Source: Corynebacterium sp. (GTDB lineage: Bacteria; Actinomycetota; Actinomycetes; Mycobacteriales; Mycobacteriaceae). From it: 64,000 nt of DNA. The stretch spans positions 133,342 to 197,341 of the forward strand of contig NZ_JAUNLS010000002.1 in NCBI RefSeq assembly GCF_030532325.1, written 5' to 3'. Below are positions 16,200-26,679 of this stretch, one piece after another. A model generated the notes under the pieces. The model saw nothing but the letters and a program-made list of their open reading frames with translations, had not been told where the DNA came from and searched no databases. A program made the position numbers and the translations under genes. How positions within the stretch are numbered: position 1 is the stretch's first letter; each line of letters starts with the position of its first letter.

Positions 16200-16481
16200 A
16201 TGAGACTCTGGGCCGATACCAGCACCTGGATGCCCAACTACCGTTTTGCCTACGTCCTGGTGTGGGTGGGGCTGGTACTCAGCGTGGTGGGCGCGCTGGG
16301 GTTGGCGCTGAGCGGGGGAGAGGCGCTGAGCATTGGAATCGCGATCGTCGTCGCGGTGTATTGCGCGGGCATGGTGGTGGTCATGCCGCGCTGGGCGTTG
16401 GATGCGGAGGGGGAGAAGAAGAGGCGTCGCCAAGCGCGCGAGGCACGCCGGGAGCTGAGGCAACGCCGCCGGGGCCGCTAG
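16200..16481 (+). CDS. Small two-helix membrane protein
   Basis: A 93-residue protein with two transmembrane helices (about residues 15-38 and 43-63), then a strongly basic C-terminus (EKKRRRQAREARRELRQRRR). AAGGAGG lies 5 nt before the ATG. It probably belongs to the lspA-rluD operon and converges on rarD, 7 bp away. The function is unknown. Confidence 0.83.
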   Translation: MRLWADTSTWMPNYRFAYVLVWVGLVLSVVGALGLALSGGEALSIGIAIVVAVYCAGMVVVMPRWALDAEGEKKRRRQAREARRELRQRRRGR

Positions 16482-16488
16482 ACGCCAC

Positions 16489-17382
16489 TTAGCTCTTGTG
16501 CGCCTTGACTTGCCGCAGGCGCTTGGCGCGGCGCGCGGCGCGGCCCATGCGCACCAGGTCCGCCAGGTAGATGATGACGGCCACCCAGATGATGCCGAAT
16601 CCGATCCAACGCTCCGTGGACATGTGCTCGTGGGTGACAAAGACGGCCCAGAGCATCTGCATGACCGGCGTCATGTATTGCAGCATGCCCACGGTGGCTA
16701 GCGGCAGGTGCTTGGCGCCCTGCGCGAAGCACAACAGCGGTAGCGCGGTGACCAGGCCGGAGATGATGAGCAGCACGGTGTGGCTGGGGCCCTCGCTGAG
16801 GAAGGTCGACTCACCCTGGGAGCTGAGGTAGAAGAGGTAGATGAGCGCGATGGGCAGCATCACCAGGGTCTCCGCGGCCACCGAGCCCATGGAGGAGACC
16901 GTGATGCGTTTCTTCATCAGGCCATAGATGCCAAAACTCAGTGCCAGCGCGAGGGAGTAGTAGGGTGCTTGGCCGGTCATGAAAGTCAGCCACAGCACGG
17001 CGAGCACCGCGATGCCCACCGAGATGGACTGCGCCCTGGTGAGCGTCTCCTTGAGGAAGATGATGCCCAAGGCCACCGAGACCAGCGGGTTGATGAAGTA
17101 GCCCAGGGCGGCATCCGCCACGTGCCCGGTGTTCACGGCGATGACGTAGGTGCCCCAGTTGATGGTGATGGCCACGCCGCAGGCCAGCATCCAGCCCCAA
17201 GTGCGCAGGCTCATCGCCTTGAGCTCGCGCCACCCGCCGGTGAGCAGCAACAGCCCGGTGACGATGACCGCCGTCCACACCACGCGGTGCGCCAGGATCT
17301 CAAAGGGGCTGGCGGGCAGCAGCATGGGGAAGAAGGCGGGGAAGAAGCCCCACATCAGGTACGCGGCAATTGTGTATAGCAT
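16489..17382 (-). CDS. rarD: EamA-family transporter RarD
   Basis: A 297-residue drug/metabolite-transporter superfamily protein with about ten hydrophobic helices. The N-terminal MLYTIAAYLMWGFFPAFFPM and the central INWGTYVIAVNTGHVADAAL match RarD, as does LPLLCFAQGAKHLPLATVGM followed by LQYMTPVMQML. It ends with a basic tail. The substrate is not known for the family. It is divergent from dnaE. Confidence 0.92.
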   Translation of the reverse strand: MLYTIAAYLMWGFFPAFFPMLLPASPFEILAHRVVWTAVIVTGLLLLTGGWRELKAMSLRTWGWMLACGVAITINWGTYVIAVNTGHVADAALGYFINPLVSVALGIIFLKETLTRAQSISVGIAVLAVLWLTFMTGQAPYYSLALALSFGIYGLMKKRITVSSMGSVAAETLVMLPIALIYLFYLSSQGESTFLSEGPSHTVLLIISGLVTALPLLCFAQGAKHLPLATVGMLQYMTPVMQMLWAVFVTHEHMSTERWIGFGIIWVAVIIYLADLVRMGRAARRAKRLRQVKAHKS

Positions 17383-17477
17383 AGGAAAATTAATGTACTA
17401 CTCGGGCTGAGCCTATGAATGATGAGTGCGGAAAATCCGCGCACAGCAACGGAATCTGCCGGTTTTGACGCGCCCGA

Positions 17478-17483
17478 TACACT
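17478..17483 (+). promoter_or_regulatory. Putative -10 of a leaderless dnaE promoter
   Basis: TACACT ends 6 nt before the dnaE ATG; no Shine-Dalgarno is present in the intervening ATCGGC. Confidence 0.45.
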
Positions 17484-17489
17484 ATCGGC

Positions 17490-20400
17490 ATGGCGAAAAA
17501 ATCCTCCTTTGTTCACCTGCATAATCACACCGAATTCTCCATGCTCGACGGCATGGCCAAGGTGGACATGTTGGCGGATGAGGTCGTCCGCCAGGGCATG
17601 CCTGCCGTGGGTATGACGGACCACGGCAACATGTATGGCTCCAACGCCTTCTACAAGAAGATGACCAGCGCCGGCATCAAGCCCATCATCGGCATCGAGG
17701 CCTACATGGCCCCGGAATCCCGCTTCAACAAGAAGCGCGTGCTGTGGGGCACCCCGGATCAGAAGCGCGATGATGTCTCCGCCTCCGGCGCCTACCTGCA
17801 CCAGACGATGATCGCGGAAAACGCCACCGGCCTGCACAACCTTTTCAAGCTCTCCTCGCTGGCCTCCTACGAGGGTCAGCTGGGCAAGTGGCCGCGCATG
17901 GACGCCGAGCTCATCGCCGAGCACGCCGACGGCATCATCGCCACCACCGGCTGCCCCTCCGGTGACGTGCAGACGCGCCTGCGCCTGGGGCAGTTCGACG
18001 AAGCCCTCGAGGCCGCGGCGATGTGGCAGGACATCTATGGCAAGGACAACTTCTTCCTGGAGCTGATGGACCACGGGCTGGACATCGAGAAGCGCACGCG
18101 CGACGGTCTGTTGGAGATCGGCCGCAAGCTGGACCTGCCGCCGCTGGTGACCAATGACTGCCACTACGTGCTCGAATCCCAGGCGCCCGCCCACGAGGCC
18201 ATGCTCTGCGTGCAGACCGGCAAGACCTTCATGGACCCGGACCGCTTCAAGTTCGACGGCACCGGCTACTACATCAAGTCCGCTGAGCAGATGCGCGAGA
18301 TCTGGGATGACATGGTTCCGGACGGCTGCGATAACACCCTGTGGATTGCCGAGCGCGTGCAGGACTACGGCGAGATCTGGGAGGAACACACCCACGACCG
18401 CATGCCGATTGCCGACGTCCCCGAAGGCCACACCCCGACCTCCTGGCTGACCCACGAGGTGATGGAAGGCCTCAAGGCCCGCTTCCCAGGTGGGGAAGTA
18501 CCGGAGAACTACATCGAGCGCGCCGAGTACGAGATCAGCGTCATCGACATGAAGGGCTACCCCTCCTACTTCCTCATCGTGGCGGAGCTCATCAAGCACG
18601 CGCGCTCCATCGGCATCCGCGTGGGACCGGGCCGTGGCTCGGCTGCAGGCGCGCTCGTGGCCTACGCGCTGACCATTACCAACATCGACCCCATCGAGCA
18701 CGATCTGCTCTTCGAGCGATTCCTCAACCCGGAGCGCCCGTCCGCACCGGATATCGATATCGACTTCGATGACCGCCGCCGCGGCGAGATGATCCAGTAT
18801 GCCGCCGACCGCTGGGGCGAGGACAAGGTGGCGCAGGTGATCACCTTCGGCACCGTGAAGACCAAGCAGGCCATCAAGGACTCCGCAAAGGTGCACTTTG
18901 GCCAGCCGGGCTTCCAGATGGCCGACCGCATCAACGGCGCGCTGCCGCCGGCGATCATGGCTAAGGACATCCCGCTCAAGGGCATCATGGACCCGGAGCA
19001 CGAGCGCTACTCAGAGGCCGCCGAGGTCCGCCAGATGATTGAGACGGACCCGGACGTCAAGAAAATCTACGAGACCGCCCGCGGCCTCGAGGGCGTGGTG
19101 CGTCAGGCCGGCGTGCACGCCTGCGCGGTGATTATGGCCTCGGTGCGCCTCATGGACCACATCCCGATGTGGAAGCGCCCTGCCGACGGCGCCTATATCA
19201 CCGGCTGGGACTACCCGGCCTGCGAGGCCATCGGCCTGCTGAAGATGGACTTCTTGGGCCTGCGCAACCTCACGGTGATCGGTGACGCCATCGAAAACAT
19301 CAAGAAGAACCGTGGTGAGGACGTGCACCTGGAGGAGATCCACGCCGATGATCCGAAGGTGTCCAAGGTCTATGATTTGCTGTCGCGCGGCGATACCCTG
19401 GGTGTGTTCCAGCTGGACTCCGGCGGCATGCAGGAGCTGCTCAAGCGCATGAAGCCCACCGGCTTCAAGGACATCGTGGCCTCCCTGGCCCTCTACCGCC
19501 CAGGCCCGATGGGCGTGAACGCTCACTGGGACTACGCGGACCGCAAGAACGGCCGCAAGGAGATCACCCCGATCCACCCGGAGCTGGAGGAGCCACTCAA
19601 GGAGATTCTCGATGAGACCTACGGCCTCATCGTGTACCAGGAGCAGATCATGCGTATCTCGCAGAAGGTGGCCAACTACACCGCCGGCGAGGCAGACGGC
19701 TTCCGCAAGGCTATGGGTAAGAAGAAGCCGGAAGTGCTTGCCCAGCAGTATGACAAGTTCTGGAGCGGCATGCAGGAGAACGGCTACTCCAAGGACGCGA
19801 TGGACGCGCTGTGGGGCACCATCGAGCCTTTCGCCTCCTACGCGTTTAACAAGTCCCACGCTGCGGGCTACGGCTTGGTCTCCTTCTGGACGGCCTATCT
19901 CAAGGCCTACTACGCCCCGGAGTACATGGCCGCGCTGCTGACCTCGGTGGGCGATAAGAAGGACAAGTCCGCCATCTACCTCTCCGACTGCCGCCACCTG
20001 GGCATCCGGGTGCTCTCCCCGGACGTCAACGAGTCCCTGGAGAATTTCCAGGCAGTCGGTGACGACATCCGCTTTGGCATGGGCGCCATCCGCAACGTGG
20101 GCTCTGAAGTGGTGGAGTCCATTGTCAAAACCCGCAAGGAGAAGGGCGCGTTTACCTCCTTCTCCGACTACCTAGACAAGATCGAGCTTGCCGCCTGCAG
20201 CAAGCGCGTGACGGAGTCCCTCATCAAGGCCGGCGCCTTCGACTCCATGGAACACCCGCGCAAGGGCCTCATGCTCATCCACGAGGACGCCGTGGACTCG
20301 GTGCAGACCACCAAAAAGGCCGCGGACAAGGGGCAGTTCGATCTCTTCGCGGGCTTCGGTGGGGAAGGGGCCAGCGAGGCAGCCAGCGCCTTTGCCATCG

Positions 20401-21062
20401 ACATCCCTGATGCCAACTGGGACCGCAAGCACGAACTCGCCCTCGAGCGCGAGATGCTGGGCCTCTACGTCTCCGGCCACCCGCTCGACGGTTTCGAGGA
20501 GGCCCTGGAAGCCCAGACGGATACCCCGCTGCCAAAGATCCTCTCCGGCGAGGTGCACAACGGCCAGGAGCTGGTCATCGGCGGCATCATCTCGGGTGTG
20601 GACCGGCGTTTTTCCAAGCGCGACGGCTCCCCGTGGGCGATTGTCACCATCGAGGATCACAATGGTGCGCAGGTAGACATCCTGGTGTTCAACCAGGTCT
20701 ACTCGCTGGTGGCCCCGCAGATTGCGGAGGACAACATCATCCTGGCCAAGGTGCAGGTGAAGATCCGCGACGAGCGCATGTCGCTGTTCTGCTCCGATAT
20801 CCGCGTCCCGGAGCTCGGCCCAGGCAACGGCGCTGGACTGCCGCTGCGCCTGACCATGCGCACCGACCAGTGCACGATGGATAACATTGCCAAACTCAAG
20901 CAGGTGCTGCTCAACAACAAGGGCGAGTCCGACGTCTACCTCACGCTGGTCGACGGCGATCAGTCCACCATGATGGTGCTCGGCGAGCACCTGCGGGTGG
21001 AGCGCTCCGGCAACCTCATGGGAGACCTCAAGGCGACGATGGGCGCGGGCATCCTGGGCTAA
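17490..21062 (+). CDS. dnaE: DNA polymerase III alpha subunit
   Basis: A 1190-residue replicative polymerase (DnaE1 type). The PHP domain opens with [16 protein letters not shown]. The polymerase core includes [16 protein letters not shown] and the catalytic [12 protein letters not shown]. Then come [31 protein letters not shown] and an HhH region. An OB-fold (about residues 1010-1090, [20 protein letters not shown]) and a C-terminal tau-binding region follow. Length is typical for corynebacterial DnaE. It stands alone, divergent from rarD, and is probably transcribed from its own leaderless promoter. Confidence 0.98.
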   Translation: MAKKSSFVHLHNHTEFSMLDGMAKVDMLADEVVRQGMPAVGMTDHGNMYGSNAFYKKMTSAGIKPIIGIEAYMAPESRFNKKRVLWGTPDQKRDDVSASGAYLHQTMIAENATGLHNLFKLSSLASYEGQLGKWPRMDAELIAEHADGIIATTGCPSGDVQTRLRLGQFDEALEAAAMWQDIYGKDNFFLELMDHGLDIEKRTRDGLLEIGRKLDLPPLVTNDCHYVLESQAPAHEAMLCVQTGKTFMDPDRFKFDGTGYYIKSAEQMREIWDDMVPDGCDNTLWIAERVQDYGEIWEEHTHDRMPIADVPEGHTPTSWLTHEVMEGLKARFPGGEVPENYIERAEYEISVIDMKGYPSYFLIVAELIKHARSIGIRVGPGRGSAAGALVAYALTITNIDPIEHDLLFERFLNPERPSAPDIDIDFDDRRRGEMIQYAADRWGEDKVAQVITFGTVKTKQAIKDSAKVHFGQPGFQMADRINGALPPAIMAKDIPLKGIMDPEHERYSEAAEVRQMIETDPDVKKIYETARGLEGVVRQAGVHACAVIMASVRLMDHIPMWKRPADGAYITGWDYPACEAIGLLKMDFLGLRNLTVIGDAIENIKKNRGEDVHLEEIHADDPKVSKVYDLLSRGDTLGVFQLDSGGMQELLKRMKPTGFKDIVASLALYRPGPMGVNAHWDYADRKNGRKEITPIHPELEEPLKEILDETYGLIVYQEQIMRISQKVANYTAGEADGFRKAMGKKKPEVLAQQYDKFWSGMQENGYSKDAMDALWGTIEPFASYAFNKSHAAGYGLVSFWTAYLKAYYAPEYMAALLTSVGDKKDKSAIYLSDCRHLGIRVLSPDVNESLENFQAVGDDIRFGMGAIRNVGSEVVESIVKTRKEKGAFTSFSDYLDKIELAACSKRVTESLIKAGAFDSMEHPRKGLMLIHEDAVDSVQTTKKAADKGQFDLFAGFGGEGASEAASAFAIDIPDANWDRKHELALEREMLGLYVSGHPLDGFEEALEAQTDTPLPKILSGEVHNGQELVIGGIISGVDRRFSKRDGSPWAIVTIEDHNGAQVDILVFNQVYSLVAPQIAEDNIILAKVQVKIRDERMSLFCSDIRVPELGPGNGAGLPLRLTMRTDQCTMDNIAKLKQVLLNNKGESDVYLTLVDGDQSTMMVLGEHLRVERSGNLMGDLKATMGAGILG

Positions 21063-21161
21063 GACAGTTAGGGCAGAAGACCTAATCGGCAAAGACCAGA
21101 CAAGTTCTTCTCCGTGGGTTAGGGTAGACCGCATAGTCTAGAAATCACCCATGGAGGAGCA

Positions 21162-22358
21162 ATGGTCACCAAGATTCGCACCACGCACGTCGGCTCGCTG
21201 CCGCGTACCAAGGAGCTGCTGGAGGCAAACCTCGAGCGCTCCGCGGGAACCATCTCGGAGGAGGCCTTCCGCGAGATTCTGCACAGCTCGGTACAGGATG
21301 TGGTCAAGCGCCAGCTCGATCTGGGCCTCGACATCATCAACGAGGGCGAGTACGGCCACATCACCTCGGGCGCCGTGGACTACGGCGCCTGGTGGAACTA
21401 CTCCTTTACCCGGCTTGGCGGGCTGACCATGACGGATACGGACCGCTGGGAGGCCAGCGAGATCGTCCGCTCGGAGCCAGGCAAGCCGCGCCTGACCTCT
21501 TTCATCGACCGCCGTGACCGCCACCTCTTTTCTGAGGCCTACAACGATCCGGATTCCGGCATCTTCGCCGGCCGCGCCAAGGTGGCCAACCCTGAGTTCA
21601 CCGGCCCGGTGACCTACATCGGCCAGGACCAGGTGGAGCAGGATGTGCGCCTGCTTGCCGACGCCCTCCCCGCCGGCACCCAGGGCTTCATTGCGGCGCT
21701 GTCCCCGGGCTCGGCGGCCCGCCTGACCAACCGCTTCTACGAGGACGAGCACGAGCTGCTGCGCGATGTGGGCACGGCCCTGCGCAGCGAGTACCAGGCC
21801 ATCACCGACGCCGGGCTGACGGTGCAGTTTGACGCCCCAGATCTGGCTGAGGCCTGGGATCAGATCAACCCGGAGCCCTCGGTGGAGGATTTCCGCGGCT
21901 TCGTGCGTGAGCGCATCGATGTGCTCAACGAGTCCATCGCCGGCCTGCCCAAGGAACAAACCCGCCTGCACATCTGTTGGGGTTCCTGGCATGGCCCGCA
22001 CGTCACCGACGTGCCCTTCGCCGACATCATCGAGGAGATCCTGCGCGCGGAGGTCGGCGGCTTCTCCTTCGAGGGCGCCTCGCCGCGCCACGCGCACGAG
22101 TGGCGCGTGTGGCAGGACCACACGCTCCCAGAGGGCACCGTGATCTACCCGGGCGTGGTATCCCACTCCACCAACGCCGTGGAGCACCCGCGCCTCGTGG
22201 CAGATCGCATCATTACATTCGCGGAGCTGGTTGGCCCCGAAAACGTCATCGCCTCCACGGACTGCGGCCTGGGTGGGCGTGTGCACCACCAGATTGCGTG
22301 GGCCAAGCTGCAGTCTCTCGTGGAGGGCGCTGAGATTGCTACGAAGGAGCTCTTTTAA
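21162..22358 (+). CDS. Cobalamin-independent methionine synthase II family protein
   Basis: A 398-residue protein matching the C-terminal (UROD/MetE-like) zinc-methyltransferase barrel alone. It starts TTHVGSLPRT, and zinc-ligand positions are visible in LHICWGSW (His, Cys), FSFEGASPRHAHEW (Glu) and ASTDCGLGGR (Cys). Full MetE is about 750 residues, so this is a stand-alone C-terminal type, as found for some methionine synthases and for epoxyalkane-CoM transferase-like proteins. The substrate therefore cannot be assigned. A GGAGGAGCA Shine-Dalgarno directly precedes the ATG. It is convergent with a secreted-protein gene. Confidence 0.87.
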   Translation: MVTKIRTTHVGSLPRTKELLEANLERSAGTISEEAFREILHSSVQDVVKRQLDLGLDIINEGEYGHITSGAVDYGAWWNYSFTRLGGLTMTDTDRWEASEIVRSEPGKPRLTSFIDRRDRHLFSEAYNDPDSGIFAGRAKVANPEFTGPVTYIGQDQVEQDVRLLADALPAGTQGFIAALSPGSAARLTNRFYEDEHELLRDVGTALRSEYQAITDAGLTVQFDAPDLAEAWDQINPEPSVEDFRGFVRERIDVLNESIAGLPKEQTRLHICWGSWHGPHVTDVPFADIIEEILRAEVGGFSFEGASPRHAHEWRVWQDHTLPEGTVIYPGVVSHSTNAVEHPRLVADRIITFAELVGPENVIASTDCGLGGRVHHQIAWAKLQSLVEGAEIATKELF

Positions 22359-22388
22359 GAAGAGCCCTTTCCGGGCGGGCTGGAGCTT

Positions 22389-23096
22389 TTACCAGGTAAA
22401 GCCCGCCTTCTTGAGCTGGTAGCGCAGGCCGTCGAGGATGGACGGATCAATCTTGGCCATGATGATGGTGGCCTGCAGGCCTGCGGCGAGTAGGCCCAGG
22501 AAGCCGCCGATCCAGGCGAAGACCTCATCGACGGTCTCGTTGGGGCGGGCGGACTGCAGCCAGTCGGGCATCTCGTCCCACTTCTTCTCCAGCGCGGCCT
22601 TCTTATCGGCGTCGACGCAGTCGGGCACCTTCGGCATGCCGGAGGAGCCGTAGCCGTCGAGGATACCGAAGATGAGCTCCTGCGGGCCCATGAAAGAGGA
22701 ACCGGCGGTGCCGTTGGCAACTGCTTCCTCGTGGTCCTTCTCAGCCTGCTTGACCTCGGCCTTGCACTCTTCGCTGAGATCGGAGGTGTCGATCTTGCCC
22801 ACGTTCATGGAGCTGCCGCCACCGGGCTTCTTCTCCACGGAGCCTTCCTTGTTGCCAGCGCTACCGTCTTGGTTGGAACCCTCCTTGTCGGAGGAGCTGC
22901 CTTCGCCCTCGTTGCCTTCGGCGCCATCAGCGCCATCAGCGCCGTCGGTGTTAGTTGCGGCGTCGGCAGTGCTCTCAGCGGCGGTGGCGGCAGCGGGGGT
23001 GCTGTCAGTCGGGGCGGCCTCCTGGGCACCCGCAACGGGGGCAAGCAGCGAGGTACTCAGTGCGCAGGCGGCAAGCAAGGACGTGGAAAGTCGCAT
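22389..23096 (-). CDS. Secreted protein with C-terminal membrane helix, unknown
   Basis: A 235-residue protein. Residues 1-24 form a signal peptide ending APVAGAQE. A low-complexity acidic linker with GADGADGAEGNEGEG, SSSDKEGS and further Ser/Gly/Lys repeats fills about 25-95. A helical domain containing paired Cys (LSEECKAEV and PDCVDADKK), then GGFLGLLAAGLQATIIMAKI (about 193-212) as a probable membrane helix, and a basic tail complete it. GAGGAG precedes the ATG. No family recognised. The next gene upstream on the same strand also encodes a secreted protein with a hydrophobic C-terminus, and the two may be related in function. Confidence 0.78.
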   Translation of the reverse strand: MRLSTSLLAACALSTSLLAPVAGAQEAAPTDSTPAAATAAESTADAATNTDGADGADGAEGNEGEGSSSDKEGSNQDGSAGNKEGSVEKKPGGGSSMNVGKIDTSDLSEECKAEVKQAEKDHEEAVANGTAGSSFMGPQELIFGILDGYGSSGMPKVPDCVDADKKAALEKKWDEMPDWLQSARPNETVDEVFAWIGGFLGLLAAGLQATIIMAKIDPSILDGLRYQLKKAGFTW

Positions 23097-23243
23097 ATCA
23101 GCGTTCTCCTCAAGGAAGCGTGGTTAGAAACGTACAAGGCTCAGTGTCGCGGTGACCTAAATGCCGCGGCGACCTGAATCCTCATACGACGGGGCAGAAA
23201 CTTCATTCAATGTAGCAGCCACCCCGCCGTGTGGGGGAGGGAG

Positions 23244-25196
23244 TTAGAAGAACTTTTCCACCTCAGCGCGCAGCGGCGCAGGCAGGAAAGCCAGGATCTG
23301 GTTGCGGATAGCGGGGTTGAGCACCGCACCCACCGCGGCGGCCAGCAACGCGATGATGCCAGCAGCGGCACCCACGGCGGCACCGACGGAGGAACCCTCG
23401 CTCGGCTTGCCGGAGCCGTCCGCGCTGCCCTCGCTATCGCTGTTGCCGTCGTTGCCGTTGCCGCCGTTACCGTCACCATTACCGTTACCGCCGCCGAGGA
23501 GATCCTCCACGGCGTAGACAGTGGTGGTGCCGGAGACCTCGTTGCCCACCACCAGCAGAGGCTTGCCGTTGGGGGAGTCCTTCTTGTCCACGAAGGCAAA
23601 TCCCTCCGGGCCGAGGTCACCGGCCGCAGCAAACTCATCGGTGCTGAAGTCGCGGTTGTTGACGTAGGTGGTGAAGGTGGCCTTGGCCGGGTCGGTGACG
23701 TCGTAGACAAAAATGCCGCCCACGCGCTCAGCACCGATGAAGGCGTAGGTGCGCTCGCCCACCGTGCCGATGGCCAGCGCCTCCGGCTCCGGGCCCTTGT
23801 TATCGGAGCGATCGTCGAAGGTGGCCTCCTCGTTGTCGGCGTTGTGGTTGAGCACGCCCTGCTCGTTGAGCTGTGCGGTGATCTCCTCGAAGTCGGAGCC
23901 GGAGTCGAAGACGACGTTGCCCTCGGCGTCGTAAATGCTAAAGGAGCGGGAGCCGAAGGAGTAGAGCTCGTCGTAGCAGCCCTTCTCCCCGTTCCAGCCG
24001 GAGGCGGTGCTCAGCTTGAGGTTGCCGGCCACTTCCTTCTTGGCCAGCTCCTCTGGGGCAACATCGCCCAGCGCACCCTCGCAGAGCTCGTCGTCCTTGA
24101 TGATCTCCTTGAGCTCCTTCTCCTCGGCGTAGACGCCGGTGCCGCCGTCCTTTTCCTTCACGCCCCACTCGCGGGCATCGCCCTCGTTGGCGGTGGCAAA
24201 GTAAGTCTTACCGCCAGCGGTGAAGGCGCCGATGGAATCAGGCATGGACAGGCCCTTGACCGGGATGGTGCGCAGCTCAGCCTTGCCATCCTTGTTGGAG
24301 GGATCCAGCGGGGTCTTCGAGTGATCAGCAATGAAGGCCGGGATGATCTTCTCCACGGTGGCGCTGGCGATGTCGATGACGCCAATCGCGTTGGCCTCCT
24401 GGATGGTGACGTAGGCCTTGCCGTCCTGGGAGGTGATGTACTCCGGCTCGAAGTCCACAGAAGGCGTGGACTCGTGGGCCTTGGGGCCAAAGACGCGCAC
24501 GCCGGCAGGCGGCTCGGTGCCGTCAAAGGCACGGAAGTCGGCGGTGCGCACGTCGGCGTCGGTGGCGGCGGCGACCTTCTCCGGCAGGGCGATGACGGAG
24601 ACGGAGCCTTCGGGGTCCGCGGCGTAATCGTCGCCGGTGGCATTGAGCTCGTTGGAGGGCTCGCCCTCGTTGGCCAGCAAGGCGTGCGTGCCATCGGCAG
24701 TGATGTGGACGTTATCCGGCAGCGCGCCCACGCCCACGCGGCCCAGCTCGGCGGTGGCGAGATCCTCGGCGGTGGCGTCGAAGAAGAGTGCTTCGCCCGG
24801 CTGGGTCTTATCGGCCTGCTGGACGGCGGCGATGGCCAGGCCGTCGGGGCGCACGGCCACAGAGTTGATCTCCTTGTCGGCGCCGGCGGAGACCGAACCG
24901 ATCTTGGTCGGCTTGGCCGGATCGGAGGCGTCGAGAACGTCGATCTGCCCAGACTTGGCGTTGACGGTGAGAATGCGCTGGGAGGCCGCGTGGAAGGCGA
25001 CGATCTCCGCGGCGGACTCCGCGTACACACCGGACTCGTAGGTGCCAATCGGCGTCAGGGAAAGGCCGGCGTCCGCCGCCTGGTGGGTGACAGGCTTGTC
25101 CACGATGGTACCCTGAGCAGCGGGAACGGCGAGGCTCAGGCAGGTCGCGGTGGCGGCGCACAGGGCGATGGCGCGCGCGGGCAGGAAGCGAGACAT
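23244..25196 (-). CDS. Secreted choice-of-anchor I family beta-propeller protein
   Basis: A 650-residue secreted protein. The signal peptide is MSRFLPARAIALCAATATCL with a following SLAVPAAQG. The body (about 35-560) has the repeated pattern of choice-of-anchor I / alkaline-phosphatase-associated propeller proteins: QRILTVNAKSGQIDVLDASD, SVAVRPDGLAIAAVQ, LLANEGEPSNELN, YITSQDGKAYVTIQEANAIG and EALAIGTVGERTYAFIGAER. A Gly/Asn/Asp-rich linker (about 575-610) leads to a hydrophobic helix (GIIALLAAAVGAVLN) and an amphipathic end. AAGGAG precedes the ATG. The substrate is unknown; the family is often surface-attached. Confidence 0.85.
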   Translation of the reverse strand: MSRFLPARAIALCAATATCLSLAVPAAQGTIVDKPVTHQAADAGLSLTPIGTYESGVYAESAAEIVAFHAASQRILTVNAKSGQIDVLDASDPAKPTKIGSVSAGADKEINSVAVRPDGLAIAAVQQADKTQPGEALFFDATAEDLATAELGRVGVGALPDNVHITADGTHALLANEGEPSNELNATGDDYAADPEGSVSVIALPEKVAAATDADVRTADFRAFDGTEPPAGVRVFGPKAHESTPSVDFEPEYITSQDGKAYVTIQEANAIGVIDIASATVEKIIPAFIADHSKTPLDPSNKDGKAELRTIPVKGLSMPDSIGAFTAGGKTYFATANEGDAREWGVKEKDGGTGVYAEEKELKEIIKDDELCEGALGDVAPEELAKKEVAGNLKLSTASGWNGEKGCYDELYSFGSRSFSIYDAEGNVVFDSGSDFEEITAQLNEQGVLNHNADNEEATFDDRSDNKGPEPEALAIGTVGERTYAFIGAERVGGIFVYDVTDPAKATFTTYVNNRDFSTDEFAAAGDLGPEGFAFVDKKDSPNGKPLLVVGNEVSGTTTVYAVEDLLGGGNGNGDGNGGNGNDGNSDSEGSADGSGKPSEGSSVGAAVGAAAGIIALLAAAVGAVLNPAIRNQILAFLPAPLRAEVEKFF

Positions 25197-25362
25197 GAGA
25201 GGGAAACTCCTTCATCAGGGTTGTAGAGACAGACCGGATCAACCTTGCTGGGTGTGGATGTAGGGCGCGCGAACAGCCTGTGTCCGGCGGGCAAGCTCTT
25301 GGTTAACTTCCGGTTAATCGGTCGATTGGCAGGTAATGCCTCCTGGCGGGAGGGGTGCGCGC

Positions 25363-25368
25363 TAGAAT
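25363..25368 (+). promoter_or_regulatory. -10 of a leaderless ilvA promoter
   Basis: TAGAAT ends 8 nt before the ATG at 25377, with TCCCAC and no Shine-Dalgarno between. Confidence 0.55.
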
Positions 25369-25376
25369 GTCCCACT

Positions 25377-26660
25377 ATGACTACTGCCGAAGAGCCCTTC
25401 GAACCCGTGCACGCCTCCGACATCCAGATGGCCCAATCGCGGATTAGCTCGGAGATTGCCCCCACCCCGCTGACCTACTGCCCGCGCCTGTCCCAGCAGA
25501 CCGGCTACGAGGTCTACCTCAAGCGCGAGGATCAGCAGGACGTGCGCTCCTACAAGATTCGCGGTGCGCTCTTTGCCATTTCCAACCTGAGCGAGGAGCG
25601 CCGGGCCCGCGGCATCGTGACGGCCTCGGCCGGCAATCACGCCCAGGGAGTGGCCTATGCCTGCCGCACCATGGGCATCCGGGGCAAGATCTTCCTGCCG
25701 GAGCCCACCCCGAAGCAGAAGCGCGACCGCATCCTGGTCCACGGCGGCGAGTTCGTGGAACTGGTGGTCACCGGCGCCAACTTCGACGAGGCCGCCGCCG
25801 CGGCCCACGCGGATGCCGCTGAGCGCGGCGCGGAGTTCATCGAGCCTTTCGACGCCCGCGATACCGTCATCGGCCAGGGAACCGTGGCCGCCGAAATCCT
25901 GGCCCAGCTCTCCGCCATCGGCCGCTCCCTGGACACCGTGGTGGTGCCCGTGGGCGGCGGCGGCCTTATCTCCGGCGTGACCTCCTACCTGGCGGACATG
26001 GCGCCGAAGACCACAATCCTGGGCGTCGAGCCGGCCGGCGCAGCCTCGCTGTGCGCGGCCCTGGAGGCCGGGGAGCCGGTCACCCTGGACTCCATCAACC
26101 CCTTCGTCGATGGGGCCGCCGTGGGGCGCATCGGCAGCGTGCCCTTGAAGATCCTGCAGGCCAACCGCGAGCGGATCCGGGCCATCAGCGTGGATGAGGG
26201 TGCGGTGTGCACCGAGCAGCTGGCTCTCTACCAGAACGAGGGCATCATCGCCGAGCCCGCCGGCGCGCTCTCCGTAACAGGCCTGTCCGCCGTGGACGCC
26301 GCGCCCGGCTCCACCGTGGTGTGCATCATCTCCGGCGGCAACAATGACGTCCTGCGCTACGCGGAGATCATGGAGCGCTCCCTGGTCCACCGCGGGCTCA
26401 AGCACTACTTCCTGGTCAACTTCCCGCAGGAGCCCGGCCAGCTGCGCCACTTTCTGCAGGAAATCCTCGGGCCCAACGATGACATCACGCTCTTCGAATA
26501 CCTCAAGCGCAATAACCGCGAGACCGGCACGGCGTTGGTGGGCCTGCAGCTGAGCGACGCCGCCGATCTCCCCGGCCTGCTGCAGCGCATGGAGGATTCC
26601 AAGATCAAGTGCCAGCAGCTGCACCCGGGCACGCCGGAATACGATTACCTCGTGGCCTAA
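25377..26660 (+). CDS. ilvA: Threonine ammonia-lyase (biosynthetic threonine deaminase)
   Basis: A 427-residue PLP enzyme that converts threonine to 2-oxobutanoate, the first committed step to isoleucine. KREDQQDVRSYKIRGA carries the Schiff-base Lys, SAGNHAQGVAYA the substrate loop and VPVGGGGLISG the phosphate-binding glycine loop. A single C-terminal ACT-like regulatory domain (about residues 340-427, KHYFLVNFPQEPGQLRHFL) makes it the shorter feedback-regulated type, like C. glutamicum IlvA (436). The start at ATG 25377 is favoured by the -10 hexamer 8 nt upstream. Confidence 0.96.
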   Translation: MTTAEEPFEPVHASDIQMAQSRISSEIAPTPLTYCPRLSQQTGYEVYLKREDQQDVRSYKIRGALFAISNLSEERRARGIVTASAGNHAQGVAYACRTMGIRGKIFLPEPTPKQKRDRILVHGGEFVELVVTGANFDEAAAAAHADAAERGAEFIEPFDARDTVIGQGTVAAEILAQLSAIGRSLDTVVVPVGGGGLISGVTSYLADMAPKTTILGVEPAGAASLCAALEAGEPVTLDSINPFVDGAAVGRIGSVPLKILQANRERIRAISVDEGAVCTEQLALYQNEGIIAEPAGALSVTGLSAVDAAPGSTVVCIISGGNNDVLRYAEIMERSLVHRGLKHYFLVNFPQEPGQLRHFLQEILGPNDDITLFEYLKRNNRETGTALVGLQLSDAADLPGLLQRMEDSKIKCQQLHPGTPEYDYLVA

Positions 26661-26679
26661 GGCAGGGTGAGTAGCAGGA

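Noticed and set aside
23229..25226. 665-aa plus-strand open frame opposite the choice-of-anchor I gene
   Set aside because: Antisense shadow in high-GC DNA: Gly/Val/Asp/His-rich translation without domains, whereas the minus frame has a signal peptide, ribosome-binding site and family motifs.
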